Source: Physella acuta
Lineage: Eukaryota; Mollusca; Gastropoda; Physidae
Length of the DNA: 64,000 bases
Direction of reading: 5' to 3'
Assembly (NCBI RefSeq): GCF_028476545.1
Contig: NW_026731570.1
Coordinates: 756,001 to 820,000, forward strand
Under the pieces are notes generated by a model. That model was given only the letters and a program-made list of their open reading frames with translations, did no database searches and was not told where the DNA came from. A program made the position numbers and the translations under genes. Below, piece by piece: positions 38,153 to 47,237 of this stretch. Positions within the stretch are counted from its first letter, which is position 1; each line of letters begins with the position of its first letter.

Positions 38153-40005
38153 TGCACCGAGTCCTCATCTCCATGCACTAGAAATGGACTATGCAACTAT
38201 CACGAAAGTCAACAATGGGGTTGCGCCCATTTTTGTTCCCTCTAGGTCGAGAGATCCGGAGAGGAGCCACCCGGACTACGGTTCGGGTGGCTTAATGAAA
38301 ACTTGGGCCCAAACTCTTTCAGTTTCAGATATCAAGACAACAATCACAATAGACCAGTCTGAAGAAATAGCTCCTGAGCTCTTCGACTCGCCTACAGTAA
38401 TTCAAGTCACCATCCAATCAACCAACCACCAGAATATCCCTGGTCACCTCTTGCGCAATATCATTAGCCCACACCAGATCCTGCTGCTCAACTATGGACG
38501 AGGGGATACCTGATACTTCTCGTCCAACGAGTTTGATGTAGCGGATCTGGACGGCACCACAAAAACACACGGCCCATACACTTTGAAATTCGACAGATAC
38601 CACAAGGACAAAATCATCGGAACCCTTAGATGGGTCCCGCCAGCCCTGAGCAACGAAACACTGATTAAGGCACTGCAAACAGTTAGCAAATCTACACCTA
38701 CAACAACCACAATCCCGCACACAAACAATCGCAGATTCACCATCCAGAACGACAATCCACAACACATCCCACACTACATCCAAATTACATACAAAGACAC
38801 AACACGTAATATCCTCATCGCACTGCCAGGAAGACGCCAAGCCTGTCAGGTGTGCGGCTCGGACAGACACTGGACCAACCACTGCCAATCATCAACACCA
38901 GAGTCAACACCCAATGTTCACCTGTCAACAATACAGGAACCAACTCAACAACCATCCTCACAGACAATTTTAACAGAACCACCTAGAGCACCACCTACAC
39001 CGCAGCAAACATTGGTAACCCCTAACCTGTCGAACCAAAAAGCGATCCCAAGTACGGCTTACCCGAAGTCACCAACTACATCAACAAAAATCCAAAACAC
39101 TGGAGAAACATAAAGCCCAGATTCAGAAATAGATAACACCACGTCAATGAAAAGAAAAAATGAAATCAGCCCCACAGAACAAGGAAAATTAACAAAAAAA
39201 AAAAACGCGAATCAAATCTTCGATCGCCTGACAAACACCTTAGAAACCCAGCCGCAACAAGAAACTACCACTGAACCAATTCAAATTCCCAAACCTTTAA
39301 CTCCTGGAAAAGACAAGAGCTGCGGTTATTGCTTTCACAGTTTCAGTACTGCCAGCGAGTGTAAAACACATACAAAAACTTCCCATCCTGATACGAATAA
39401 ATGCCCGCATTGCAACAATCTGATCAAAAGCAGAGGAGCAATAAAGCACCACGTACTAAAACACCCAGACACCGCTGTCTTCCAGTGTAGATACTGCCTA
39501 ACAAGTCTATACACCAAACACGACATAGAAAAACACCTCAACGACCAGCACCCCGACAACGACCCCTGCCACAATCAAATATTCTACATCCTCAACCCAG
39601 ACAGATCCATTTCTTACATATATGCAGACGACAGAACATAAACAGCGAGAAGGACAACTCTTCAAATATGACACGCTGTACTCACCACTTAAACGAGTTT
39701 TGTCAATCCCTCCTCATCCGGATTCCAACACTATCATTTTACTTTAACCCCTTTTACTGATTAACCCTTAAAATTTTGTATAACAACATATATAAAACAA
39801 ATATGATAACCATGTACATACTTATTATTAATACGCTCATCCGGACAAAATGGTTTCATTAGATGATAAAATTTAGTAAAAAAGGTGTATACATTTGTAA
39901 ATTCATCTTGATATGTTTTTTTTTAAGAACATTTAGAAAAATGTAAAATATGCTGATGTTGTTGCACGTGTTTTTTAATTGCAAATAAAAGTTAAAAAAA
40001 AAAAA
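38153..40005 (+). mobile_element. ORF1-only non-LTR element (half-LINE), full length
   Basis: Flanked by perfect 20-bp direct repeats TTGCCGGGACGTTGAGCAAA at 38133-38152 and 40006-40025. The element has a short 5' leader (38153-38183), ORF1, a ~350-bp 3' UTR and GCAAATAAAAGTTAAAA with an A tail ending at 40005. There is no endonuclease or reverse transcriptase frame and no room for one. It must have used machinery in trans. Both ends being defined by the target duplication argues that this is the complete element and not a 5' truncation. Confidence 0.75.
38184..39641 (+). pseudogene. LINE ORF1 copy b: zinc knuckle plus three C2H2 fingers
   Basis: 485 codons from the ATG at 38184 in one frame, with two in-frame stops (TGA 38511, where copies d and f have Trp; TAA 39111). 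Order: N-terminal KVNNGVAPIFVPSRSRDPER; a PHQILLLNYGRGDT segment; FDRYHKDK...TLRWVPPAL; HYIQITYK...ILIALPGRR; CCHC knuckle CQVCGSDRHWTNHC (about residues 221-234); T/P/Q-rich linker; KRKN; then fingers CGYC...HTKTSH, CPHC...HVLKH and CRYC...HLNDQH. RNA or DNA binding is expected. A gag-like knuckle followed by three classical fingers is an unusual ORF1 make-up. It lies inside the interrupted U5 copy. Confidence 0.8.
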
Positions 40006-40047
40006 TTGCCGGGACGTTGAGCAAAATTGAACGGCACGAAAAAAAAA

Positions 40048-40126
40048 TTTACTAAAGATTTCAGTGGAGAGGAGCATTATAATGAGTCTTAGAAGACTAT
40101 TTTTCACGCCCTACGCTGTAGGGTGA
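40048..40126 (+). ncRNA. U5 snRNA copy, 3' half
   Basis: TTTACTAAAGATTTCAGTGG, AGAGGAGCATTATAATGAG, TCTTAGAAGAC, then the Sm-like TATTTTT and the 3' stem GCCCTACGCTGTAGGGT. This completes the U5 copy split at nt 56. GAGTCTTA and the Sm site are at the expected distances. Confidence 0.85.
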
Positions 40127-40231
40127 ATATTTCCAATGTAAACATGAGTGGGTGACTACATCATTTGTTTTTTTAACCTTGGGATAGAAAATAAAAAGAA
40201 GTCTACTAATTATCTTATATCTTAATTCTGC

Positions 40232-41008
40232 TGCTCAACTCTTCATTGGACCAACCAATGCCAAGCTTTCAACCCAGAGTTAACGCCCAAGGACCAAACT
40301 TCAGCGCAAAATACTGCACCACAAGCTCCATCATCAAGCAAAATCCAAAACTCTCCAACCAAGGACGCAGCAAAAGACCCAGAGACAGAAGCAACAGACC
40401 CGGATTCAGAAATAGAAACCGCCTCGTCAACAAAAAGGAAATATCAAACGAGTCCCACAGAACAAGGAAAAATAACTAAATCCAAAAAAATCGAGAAACT
40501 AATCCACGATCACCTAACATGCAGCTTCTGCCCCAGCTCGTACCAAACAGTTTAGGAAGTTCTAAATCACGAAAGAACAGAACACACTTATCTCAAACAA
40601 TGTAACTTCTGTAATGATGCAAAAACCCACAATGACTTACATCGACACTACACGGAAAAACACACCAGCGAAACTAACTTCAGTTGCTGCTTTTGTGATA
40701 AATACCTCCCAGAAAAAAAGCATTCATTATCACGTATTAGCTCACCATTCAAATCTCTTGTCTCAGAAAGAAAGGGAGAGAGAAAGCCATAAGGTAAAAG
40801 AGTACAGTTTCACAGTTCAGAAGGGAAAGAAGTAGTCAATTAAAAATTTAAACGTTTTGTTATAATGGAAACTCAAAATTGTATGACATGCTTAATTATA
40901 ATTGTATGCAATAGTATGTATACTATGTATATTTTAAGCATGCAACCTTTCCACACAGCTAGCTCCGAGGAGTGAACTACGTGTAAGGAATTATATTTAA
41001 AAAAAAAC
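40232..41008 (+). pseudogene. LINE ORF1 copy c, 5'-truncated, with 3' hairpin
   Basis: Begins at the end of the zinc knuckle (HWTNQC, 40244). The frame runs to 40792 with one in-frame stop (TAG 40553). Fingers: CSFCPSSY...HERTEH, CNFCNDAK...HYTEKH and an incomplete CCFCDKYL. The linker keeps DPDSEIETASSTKRK, cognate with copy b. The 3' UTR ends in GCAACCTTTCCACACAGCTA, a degenerate version of the hairpin at the 3' end of U2-headed elements, then an A run (~40999-41007). This copy ties that 3' hairpin to an ORF1-bearing element. Confidence 0.7.
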
Positions 41009-41065
41009 AACAAAATCTATTGCGTATCCACGACAAACATAATTACATACATACGGAATTTTCAA

Positions 41066-41092
41066 TTCGGCCCTTTGGCTAAGATCAAAGTG
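41066..41092 (+). ncRNA. Short U2 snRNA fragment
   Basis: TTCGGCCCTTTGGCTAAGAT then CAAAGTG matches U2 nt 9-34 with one change, then departs. Not functional. Confidence 0.65.
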
Positions 41093-41708
41093 CACATGCC
41101 CTACAATTTATTAAAACAGTTATCTAAAACCATGGGTGGAACTACAGTGCCGCCAGACCCCGCAATGCGGGGGGGGGGGGGCGGGGGGGGCACGCCGTTT
41201 AGGGGGCCCACAGCCGATCATAATCATTTTTTTTAAAGTTAAAATGAATTTTCTTGCATTTTTGACCTGATGGTTGTTTTGAAAAAAGAATACTGTAGCT
41301 GCGGTTGGAGTATCTTTATTCTATAGACACAATCCCACGCTCTTGTACATTCTTTTTCTTACAATCAAACACGCTGTTGTCGGTAAAAATCTTTTGAAAA
41401 AACATCAATTGCGCGAGAGGCCGCTAGATATTAAGACGGCTTTTTGAGACCATTCCAAATTTGGTACTGATGGAGAAAAGCACATCGGTGCTTTGTTGTC
41501 CCTTTTAAGTTCCTTTCTCAGACCCCCCTCCCGCTCTTAGCCTTACAAGAAGCGAATAGATAGCGCCTCAACAACTAAGCTGGCTCGTAGCGGTGGTAGT
41601 GTAGACAAACTAGCGCTCCAACAACTAATATCCAAGAAATAAAATGCAGACATTGTTTACATTTAATAACCACTGTTCTAGAAAACAAGGCAAACGTATC
41701 AAATAAAT
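41093..41708. other. Unclassified spacer with G run
   Basis: G run at 41170-41190. The part 41560-41690 resembles the core of hAT B (3690-3815). It is the sequence into which the Mutator-like element at 41709 inserted. No gene recognised. Confidence 0.4.
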
Positions 41709-42745
41709 GGTGACCCGTCAAAAGAGCGCACGACAAAAGAGCGCCGACATAAGAGCGAAGACAAAAGAGCGCCGACATAAGGGCGCCGACAAAAGAGCGC
41801 AGACAAAAGAGCGCCGACATTAGAGCGCCGTCAATTAAAAAAACACATGTTGTACGCTAAACGAATATGACATGGTTAACACTTGTTTTAATTAAACAAT
41901 CGGTGAGAGAACAACGTCTTTATTTATATATTATGGTTAATATGTTATGAATGCAGTTTGACAATATTTCTAACCCAAGTAACATGGAGAAGATCGAATC
42001 ACAGAAAGGGAAGGTTATTATATTTGTCGAAGGCTACAGATATCGAAAGGACAGAGCAAATGCTGATTTAAGTACGACATGGAGATGCTGCAAGAAAGAT
42101 GTTTGCCGAGGACGGATGAAAGTGCTGAACGATGTTGTTCTGTCATCATTAGAACACAATAACGCAGCTGCCATACCAAAATCCGCAGAACGTTGCATAT
42201 ATAACAATTCCTGGACCTCTTCAAACAACAACTAGAAGCTTCAAAGAACAAATATATTCAGCTGAAACGAAGATTGCAGACAATTGCTTCAACCAATGCT
42301 ATTGACTCAATGATGTACTACCTACGAGGTACAGCCCACAACATAGCATTATAAATGCATCTTATTAATATGAACTTATTTTCATTTTGTTACATTTCAT
42401 TTCAGTTTATATTCTCACTTTTGGCCTAACATTTAAAATCTGTGTATGTGTTATTAGATTGCGTTTTGAATAATTGGACTTCTCGTTGATTATACCAGTT
42501 TTTAGTTAAAGAAACTGAACATTTGGTTTTTTAATTTAACATCAAACAATGCCTTCTGATCTGAGTTAATTTTCTTGTTTTTATTTATTAAATATGGTTT
42601 TTCGATTTTTAGTTTGCGCTCTTATGTCGGCGCTCTTTTGTCGGGAAATTAGTGCGCTCTTATGTCGGCGCTCTTATGTCGGCGCTCTTTTGTCTGCGCT
42701 ATTATGTCGGCGCTCTTTTGTCGTGCGCTCTTTTGACGGGGTGCC
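41709..42745 (+). mobile_element. Mutator-like transposon carrying a FLYWCH exon
   Basis: Terminal inverted repeats of about 49 bp: left GGTGACCCGTCAAAAGAGCG, right GGCACCCCGTCAAAAGAGCG in reverse complement, continuing alike through CGACAAAAGAGCGCC. Flanks CAAATAAAT (41700-41708) and CAAAAAAAT (42746-42754) are a 9-bp target duplication with one mismatch. Both ends hold arrays of GACAAAAGAGCGCCGACATA units. The interior encodes a FLYWCH domain and a basic coiled-coil tail but no transposase catalytic core, so it is non-autonomous. Confidence 0.85.
41951..42235 (+). CDS. FLYWCH zinc-finger protein in Mutator-like element
   Basis: 94 codons from ATG 41951; a second Met at residue 12 (NMEKIESQKG) is an equally good start. 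FLYWCH signature at residues 14-70: S-x-KGKVIIFVEGYRYRK, WRCCKKDVCRGRM, then LEHNN, where the usual HxH is HNN. FLYWCH domains bind DNA and are often found in Mutator-type transposases and genes derived from them. The reading continues in another frame (about 42195-42354) as FKQQLEASKNKYIQLKRRLQ, a short coiled-coil-like tail, so either a one-base shift or an intron boundary is likely. Not known to be expressed. Confidence 0.6.
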   Translation: MQFDNISNPSNMEKIESQKGKVIIFVEGYRYRKDRANADLSTTWRCCKKDVCRGRMKVLNDVVLSSLEHNNAAAIPKSAERCIYNNSWTSSNNN

Positions 42746-42769
42746 CAAAAAAATACATGAATGATAGTG

Positions 42770-42770
<1 letters not shown>

Positions 42771-42844
<74 letters not shown>
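42771..42844. repeat. (TA)n microsatellite
   Basis: About 74 bp, 25 bp right of the Mutator-like element. Confidence 0.9.
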
Positions 42845-42846
<2 letters not shown>

Positions 42847-43425
42847 TTTCGTCACTGGCACCTCGATAGTGGTTTTGTAAATAACAAACAGGTAACAGAT
42901 ATAATACAGTAGTGATATTATATAGTAGCTAAGACATGCTGTTGCGTAAAATTTAAAAATATATATATATACACATTAGCTGTAGTGTGAAAGATAGGCA
43001 AACGTTCAAACCATTTCCATACATTGTTTCCCTTTTTCAAACAGCCAAATAGGGGTGCTCATAAGCTCCTTTTAATAGATTTGTAATAATGAAATATAAA
43101 ACAGCAATTACTTATCTTAATTATTATCTAAAGAACGGTATAGTATAATAATGAAATGTAGTTAAAACTAATAATATAAATACAAAAAAAAAACATAAAA
43201 ATAAACATAACACGAGACACCATTACTTATACAAAGCTTTATGATTTATATACTTTTGACTGACTTAATGATTAGAAGTAATAAGGCAAACATAAATGAA
43301 AACAGATATTTTCAAAACAGACCAATGCACTCAGACACATGACATGTGGTTGTGATTATATTTAATTGAATTATTTTTCAAAACCCGATCAGGCCAGAAA
43401 TGAGTATCCTATGTTCGTATTGTGT

Positions 43426-43428
<3 letters not shown>
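42845..43428. other. AT-rich spacer, no gene
   Basis: Nothing recognised beyond short A/T runs. Confidence 0.4.

Positions 43429-43516
<88 letters not shown>
43429..43516. repeat. (TA)n microsatellite
   Basis: About 88 bp, followed by a G run and GGACCATTTTTTCTAGTTCC, which leads into the truncated MITE. Confidence 0.9.
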
Positions 43517-43521
<5 letters not shown>

Positions 43522-43578
43522 GGGGGGGGGCCAAAAAAAATGTTTGCGGGGTGGACCATTTTTTCTAGTTCCGCCACT

Positions 43579-43751
43579 GTCTAAAACGTGAAATAACGTC
43601 TAAAATTCGTTTTCTAACATTGCTTTTTTATAATGCAAAAATGTGACGTCGCAACATCTGAACCCCCCCCCCTCCCCCTCATCACACATCGTCACAAAAT
43701 TACGGACGCCCCCTCCCCCCTACGAGTGTGACGTCATTTATGGATGACCCC
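43579..43751. mobile_element. Half of the GGGGTCATCC MITE
   Basis: Reverse of 4626-4800, with only one terminal repeat (ends ...ATGGATGACCCC at 43751). It is inserted in module M exactly at the TA of GGTGTAACACAG, giving TA directly outside the end. The other half has been lost. Confidence 0.75.
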
Positions 43752-44097
43752 TAACACAGTTCACAGCGGTTTGCTGTCGTCTTCTGTTTCTGTCAAAATA
43801 CCTCGCGCGTAGAACTTTTTTGTCAGGGGAAAAAACATACAATAATATTTTTTAAAGGGAGGTAATTATAAAATTAAACGATAAAAAGAAAAGAAAAAAG
43901 TATTAATATATATCAAAACGAAAAGAAGTAAACAAACGTTTAAATTAATTATAAAAAATTAAATTACAAGAAAAATATCTAAACCATTTGGTGATTAATA
44001 ACAAGATGTTAATTACAACTCCTAATAATTGTTAATTGTTAATCCAATAATTAGAAAACACTAGTATCAGCCAGCTATGATATAAATACCAAGAAGA
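43752..44097 (+). repeat. Dispersed module M, 5' end replaced by MITE
   Basis: Starts at TAACACAGTTCACAGCGG and runs to AAATACCAAGAAGAT. A U2-headed-family fragment follows after ~60 bp. Confidence 0.85.
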
Positions 44098-44154
44098 TAG
44101 ATAAATAAATGTATTACCGTTAGACCTCCTGCGTGTGTTTATATCTACCTAAAT

Positions 44155-44230
44155 CTTAGCCATTTTGTTGGTCAGCCCATTTTAGGGCTGGCTGCCGGGA
44201 TCGAGAGGCGGTCAAACCTACTACTTAACT
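44155..44230 (+). mobile_element. U2-headed-family fragment
   Basis: AAATCTTAGCCATTTTGTTG, the stem CAGCCCATTTTAGGGCTG and GAGAGGCGGTCAAACCTAC match 54650-54720. It is cut off by the hAT at 44231. Confidence 0.7.
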
Positions 44231-44877
44231 CAGGGGTCGGCAACCTGCGGCTCGCGAGCCGCATGCGGCTCCTTTGGTGTCTTGTTGCGGCTCTTGCGCT
44301 CCATGCACAAATATTAATAATTATTTTATTTTATTTTCAAAACTCATAAAAATATTAGTATGCAACACTCGGTAATAAACGATATAACAATAGATATAAA
44401 CAATAAACATTCACTATTGTATTAGAATATTTAGTTACTCCCTATCTCAGTGTACTTCCTATTACATTGTCCATTCCGAATTGAAACATTCAACTTCATA
44501 GTGAATATCACAAAGAAACTATACCAGCTAATAATTAGTGTAAAATTGAAAGGAAAACCCGGACTATGTCTTGCTTGAAGAAGTGGTTTGTTTTGAAAAA
44601 AAAATACTTTTATGTTGAATACATGGTGAGCGGTAAATAACTTAATTACGGAAAATCTGAAAAAAATATCGTTATGAAACCAATGCTACTATTCAATCAC
44701 TTCAGCATTAATATAAACAAAATGAACGATGTTTTCACTGAGAGATTTGAGCAATTCAAAACAAATGCAAGTACTCTGACTTACATAGTAGATCCTCTCA
44801 GCACAAATTAAAATGAGATTATTTCATATATTCAAAGCTATTTATTTAAAATTACATATATAATATATTTTTTAGGA

Positions 44878-44914
<37 letters not shown>

Positions 44915-45024
44915 CCTAAACAAAAATACTATTGACATAAAAATGTTGGTGGCTCTTTAGAAACCGGGTAATGTTGTAAATTGTAACTTTTGGCTCTTTA
45001 GTCTTAAAAGGTTGCCGACCCCTG
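44231..45024 (+). mobile_element. hAT element with transposase remnant
   Basis: CAGGGGTCGGCAACCTGCGG at 44231 and AAAAGGTTGCCGACCCCTG ending at 45024. The interior at about 44725-44815 reads FTERFEQFKTNAS and YIVDPLSTN, resembling the C-terminal part of hAT transposases (FxxRFxxF... then NPF), with later stops. A TA tract sits at 44882-44912. The 8-bp flanks do not match each other, so the insertion is old or rearranged. It is the longest version of the family in the window apart from 60648-62720. Confidence 0.75.
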
Positions 45025-45717
45025 AGCTATATTCACCATCGCCTTCGCTACTGCGTCTTCTTATATTTGCATTCGTTTTGGTTCAATATGTATATAAAGC
45101 ATGTATAAAGCTTACTTAATTTTTTATGTGACATATTATATAAAAGATTAATTTGTGTAAAGTTATTTTAATATAGGCCCTATATAATTTTTTTTTAGGA
45201 ATTTTGAGCTCTGTGATGTTGTCATAAGAGTTTTGTGAAATTTTATACATTTTTAACAACACGAAAAAGTTGATTTAATTTTGATATTGCAGTCATAGTG
45301 TAGTTATTTAAAACTTCTAAAATAACTTTCCTGGACCAAACTTAAGGCAGTTGGTACGATAACTGCACGTCGTACTAGGTATATGAACACTGTGCCTTTG
45401 TACCACTTTGTATTGAGTTGTCTTTTGACATGTTCGTGATTTCAACGAGAAGCGATGTTACGTCCATAGAGGCCAATTTAAGCCCCCTGGGCCACTTTTA
45501 TGGAAAGGCCAACATCGGCAACTTTAATATTTGCCCCTAATGAAAATCCCAACTAGGACGCTTCAAGCATCGGCATTCGTTGCCACAAAATGAACGAACA
45601 AATCTAGAAAGAAAAAAAAAACCTTTCAGTACAATACCAACAAGTGACCCCCCCCCCCTCTCCCGAATATTTTGAATGAAGTTATTAGGATGCTACCAAC
45701 ACATTAAATGGAGCGGC
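45025..45717. other. AT-rich spacer, no gene
   Basis: No recognised feature; C run near 45648. Confidence 0.4.
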
Positions 45718-45950
45718 GTGGTCGGACTGTAGAGCACAAAACTGCTAACACGACAATCTCGAGTTCGGATATCAGGTTGGAGTCCCAAGGACATTCCTAT
45801 ATTCACTCATCTCTAATTGGTGCATGACTCACGTTAGGAAAATAAAGAAGGCTAGAAATACTAACGAACACACTATTTCAGCATAGGCCGAGGTCACAGA
45901 AACAGGTGAACTCTACTTCATCTACCTCATTGACCGCCTGGTTTGAAAGA
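45718..45950 (+). mobile_element. tRNA-derived SINE
   Basis: GGCGTGGTCGGACTGTAGAG (A-box-like), AATCTCGAGTTCGGATATC (B-box-like), then GCATGACTCACGTTAGG and GGTGAACTCTACTTCATC, the same order as 25680-25932 in reverse. Confidence 0.7.
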
Positions 45951-45965
45951 GTAACTTAAAGTGTG

Positions 45966-46180
45966 CGAGGTACTAGACTGCTAACCCGAAAGTCTTGAGT
46001 TCGAATCCGGGTTCAACTGAGTAAAATTTCCACGAGTTCACCCAGCTCTAATGTGTAACAGAACAAACTAATGCATTTTGACATAGTGCTGACCACACTA
46101 TCACTTCATATGCCGAAGGTCACTCAAACATATGAACTCTACTTCATCTGCCCCATGTGTCTTGGGCACGAACGGTAAAA
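45966..46180 (+). mobile_element. tRNA-derived SINE, head truncated
   Basis: GAGTTCGAATCCGGGTTC is a good B box; then GAGTTCACCCAGCTCTAATG, CTGACCACACTATCAC and ATGAACTCTACTTCATCTG. It is tandem to the SINE before it. Confidence 0.7.
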
Positions 46181-46764
46181 GATGACGAGCCAACATTGAA
46201 TAAAAATTGATGACTTTATGTAAAACATAACGCTTTTATATTTTGTAATTATGATTGGACATACTTATTACTAATAAAAACATTTTAATTTTTTGCGATT
46301 ATAATTAATTATTATAATCTTTATAAAAGGGTATACAAACTTCTTTGAAAAAAAATGTTATTTAGTAACCTAAAAAACAGCATCACTATTTAAAAAGAAA
46401 GACACATTTTAAAAAATATATTAATAAATTAAAACTTTAAAAAAAGTTGTTATTAAGTTGTAAACGAAAAACATAATCACTATTTAAAAGAAAGGACAGA
46501 CAAATTTAAAAAATAAATAAATTAATAAATTAAAACTTTTAAAAAGTATTATTACGTTTTAACCGGAAAAACAAACACTATTTAAAGAAAGACACTTATA
46601 TATTATTTGAAGTATTTATTTTATTAATAAATTAAATCCCATTCCCCAGCGAGACAGATTTATAAAATCCTTTCTTGAAAAGTTCACCAAGGGAAACAAC
46701 TCCCACAGTCCTGGTTCACCCTTGAAAAATGACACAAAGGGACACAACTACAACATCCCCTGAT
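46181..46764. other. AT-rich region downstream of peptide exon
   Basis: Downstream (3') of the minus-strand peptide exon. Contains three degenerate copies of a ~110-bp segment (AACTTT...AAAGAAAGACAC near 46395, 46490, 46585). No clear AATAAA was fixed as the poly-A signal; it may lie here. Confidence 0.35.
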
Positions 46765-47040
46765 TCACCCAATACGCTTGAGCCAGCTCCGGCGGATGTA
46801 GTCTCGTGAACATCGGGACGGCCCGTCGTCGATAATCTCCGCGTTGGTCAGCCGGCAGTCCCGGCAACATGCGGCCATGTCGTAGAGCTCCACACCGAAG
46901 GCCTCGAAGCAGCCGAAACAGCCCATCAGACAGCTCATCTTGGCGCTGCGGGGGTTGCACTCCAGGCTGGTGGAGGCGCGCGCGGTGGCCAGGTGCAAGG
47001 TCAAGGTGAGGACGACGAGGGTGATCAGAGCGTGACGAAT
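46765..47040 (-). CDS. Eclosion-hormone-like secreted peptide, terminal exon
   Basis: 91 codons plus stop, read from a splice acceptor at 47041. A hydrophobic stretch ALITLVVLTLTLHLATARA looks like the core of a signal peptide; the first Met must be in an upstream exon. The mature part has eight cysteines spaced C-x8-C-x3-C-x2-C-x13-C-C-x2-C-x14-C. Leaving out the first and one of the CC pair gives C-x3-C-x2-C-x13-C-x3-C-x14-C, close to the six-cysteine pattern of arthropod and echinoderm eclosion hormones (C-x3-C-x2-C-x12-C-x3-C-x10/11-C). It ends SWLKRIG. A secreted hormone or other disulfide-rich peptide is likely. Its G+C content is far above its surroundings. A partial duplicate lies at 18092-18218. 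Alternative: an unrelated small cysteine-rich peptide. Confidence 0.55.
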   Translation of the reverse strand: MRHALITLVVLTLTLHLATARASTSLECNPRSAKMSCLMGCFGCFEAFGVELYDMAACCRDCRLTNAEIIDDGPSRCSRDYIRRSWLKRIG

Positions 47041-47056
47041 CTGAAAGTGGGAGAAA
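47041..47056 (-). promoter_or_regulatory. Splice acceptor of peptide exon
   Basis: Minus strand TTCTCCCACTTTCAG followed by ATTCGTCACG. A pyrimidine tract plus CAG, kept unchanged in the duplicate at 18219, supports a real intron boundary in phase 0. Confidence 0.65.
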
Positions 47057-47170
47057 TAAGTAGATGTAGTAAGGGTCAAAGATTTGTGTAGTGAGTTGAA
47101 GTAGGGCTAATACTTAAGATCTTAAAAAATAAACATATTTAAATATACTATGTGTATGTGTTATTCTTCA

Positions 47171-47172
<2 letters not shown>

Positions 47173-47231
<59 letters not shown>
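47173..47231. repeat. (TA)n microsatellite
   Basis: About 59 bp; left border of the ~1.8 kb inserted in copy B. Confidence 0.9.

Positions 47232-47237
<6 letters not shown>

Larger units (their letters stand above)
38133..40047 (+). mobile_element. Insert in U5: U3-headed mini-element with half-LINE nested inside
   Basis: With the nested half-LINE taken out, the insert between the U5 halves is about 95 bp: the U3 5' end (38096-38132), TTGCCGGGACGTTGAGCAAA continuing as ATTGAACGGCACG, and an A9 tail ending at 40047. TGCCG/CGGCA and CGTT/AACG could pair. U5 bases TTTACTAAAGATTTCA occur on both sides (38080-38095 and 40048-40063), a 16-bp target duplication. Confidence 0.65.

Noticed and set aside
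38041-40126. A functional U5 gene with an intron-like insert
   Set aside because: snRNAs are not spliced this way, and the sequence directly upstream is another element's A tail rather than an snRNA promoter.
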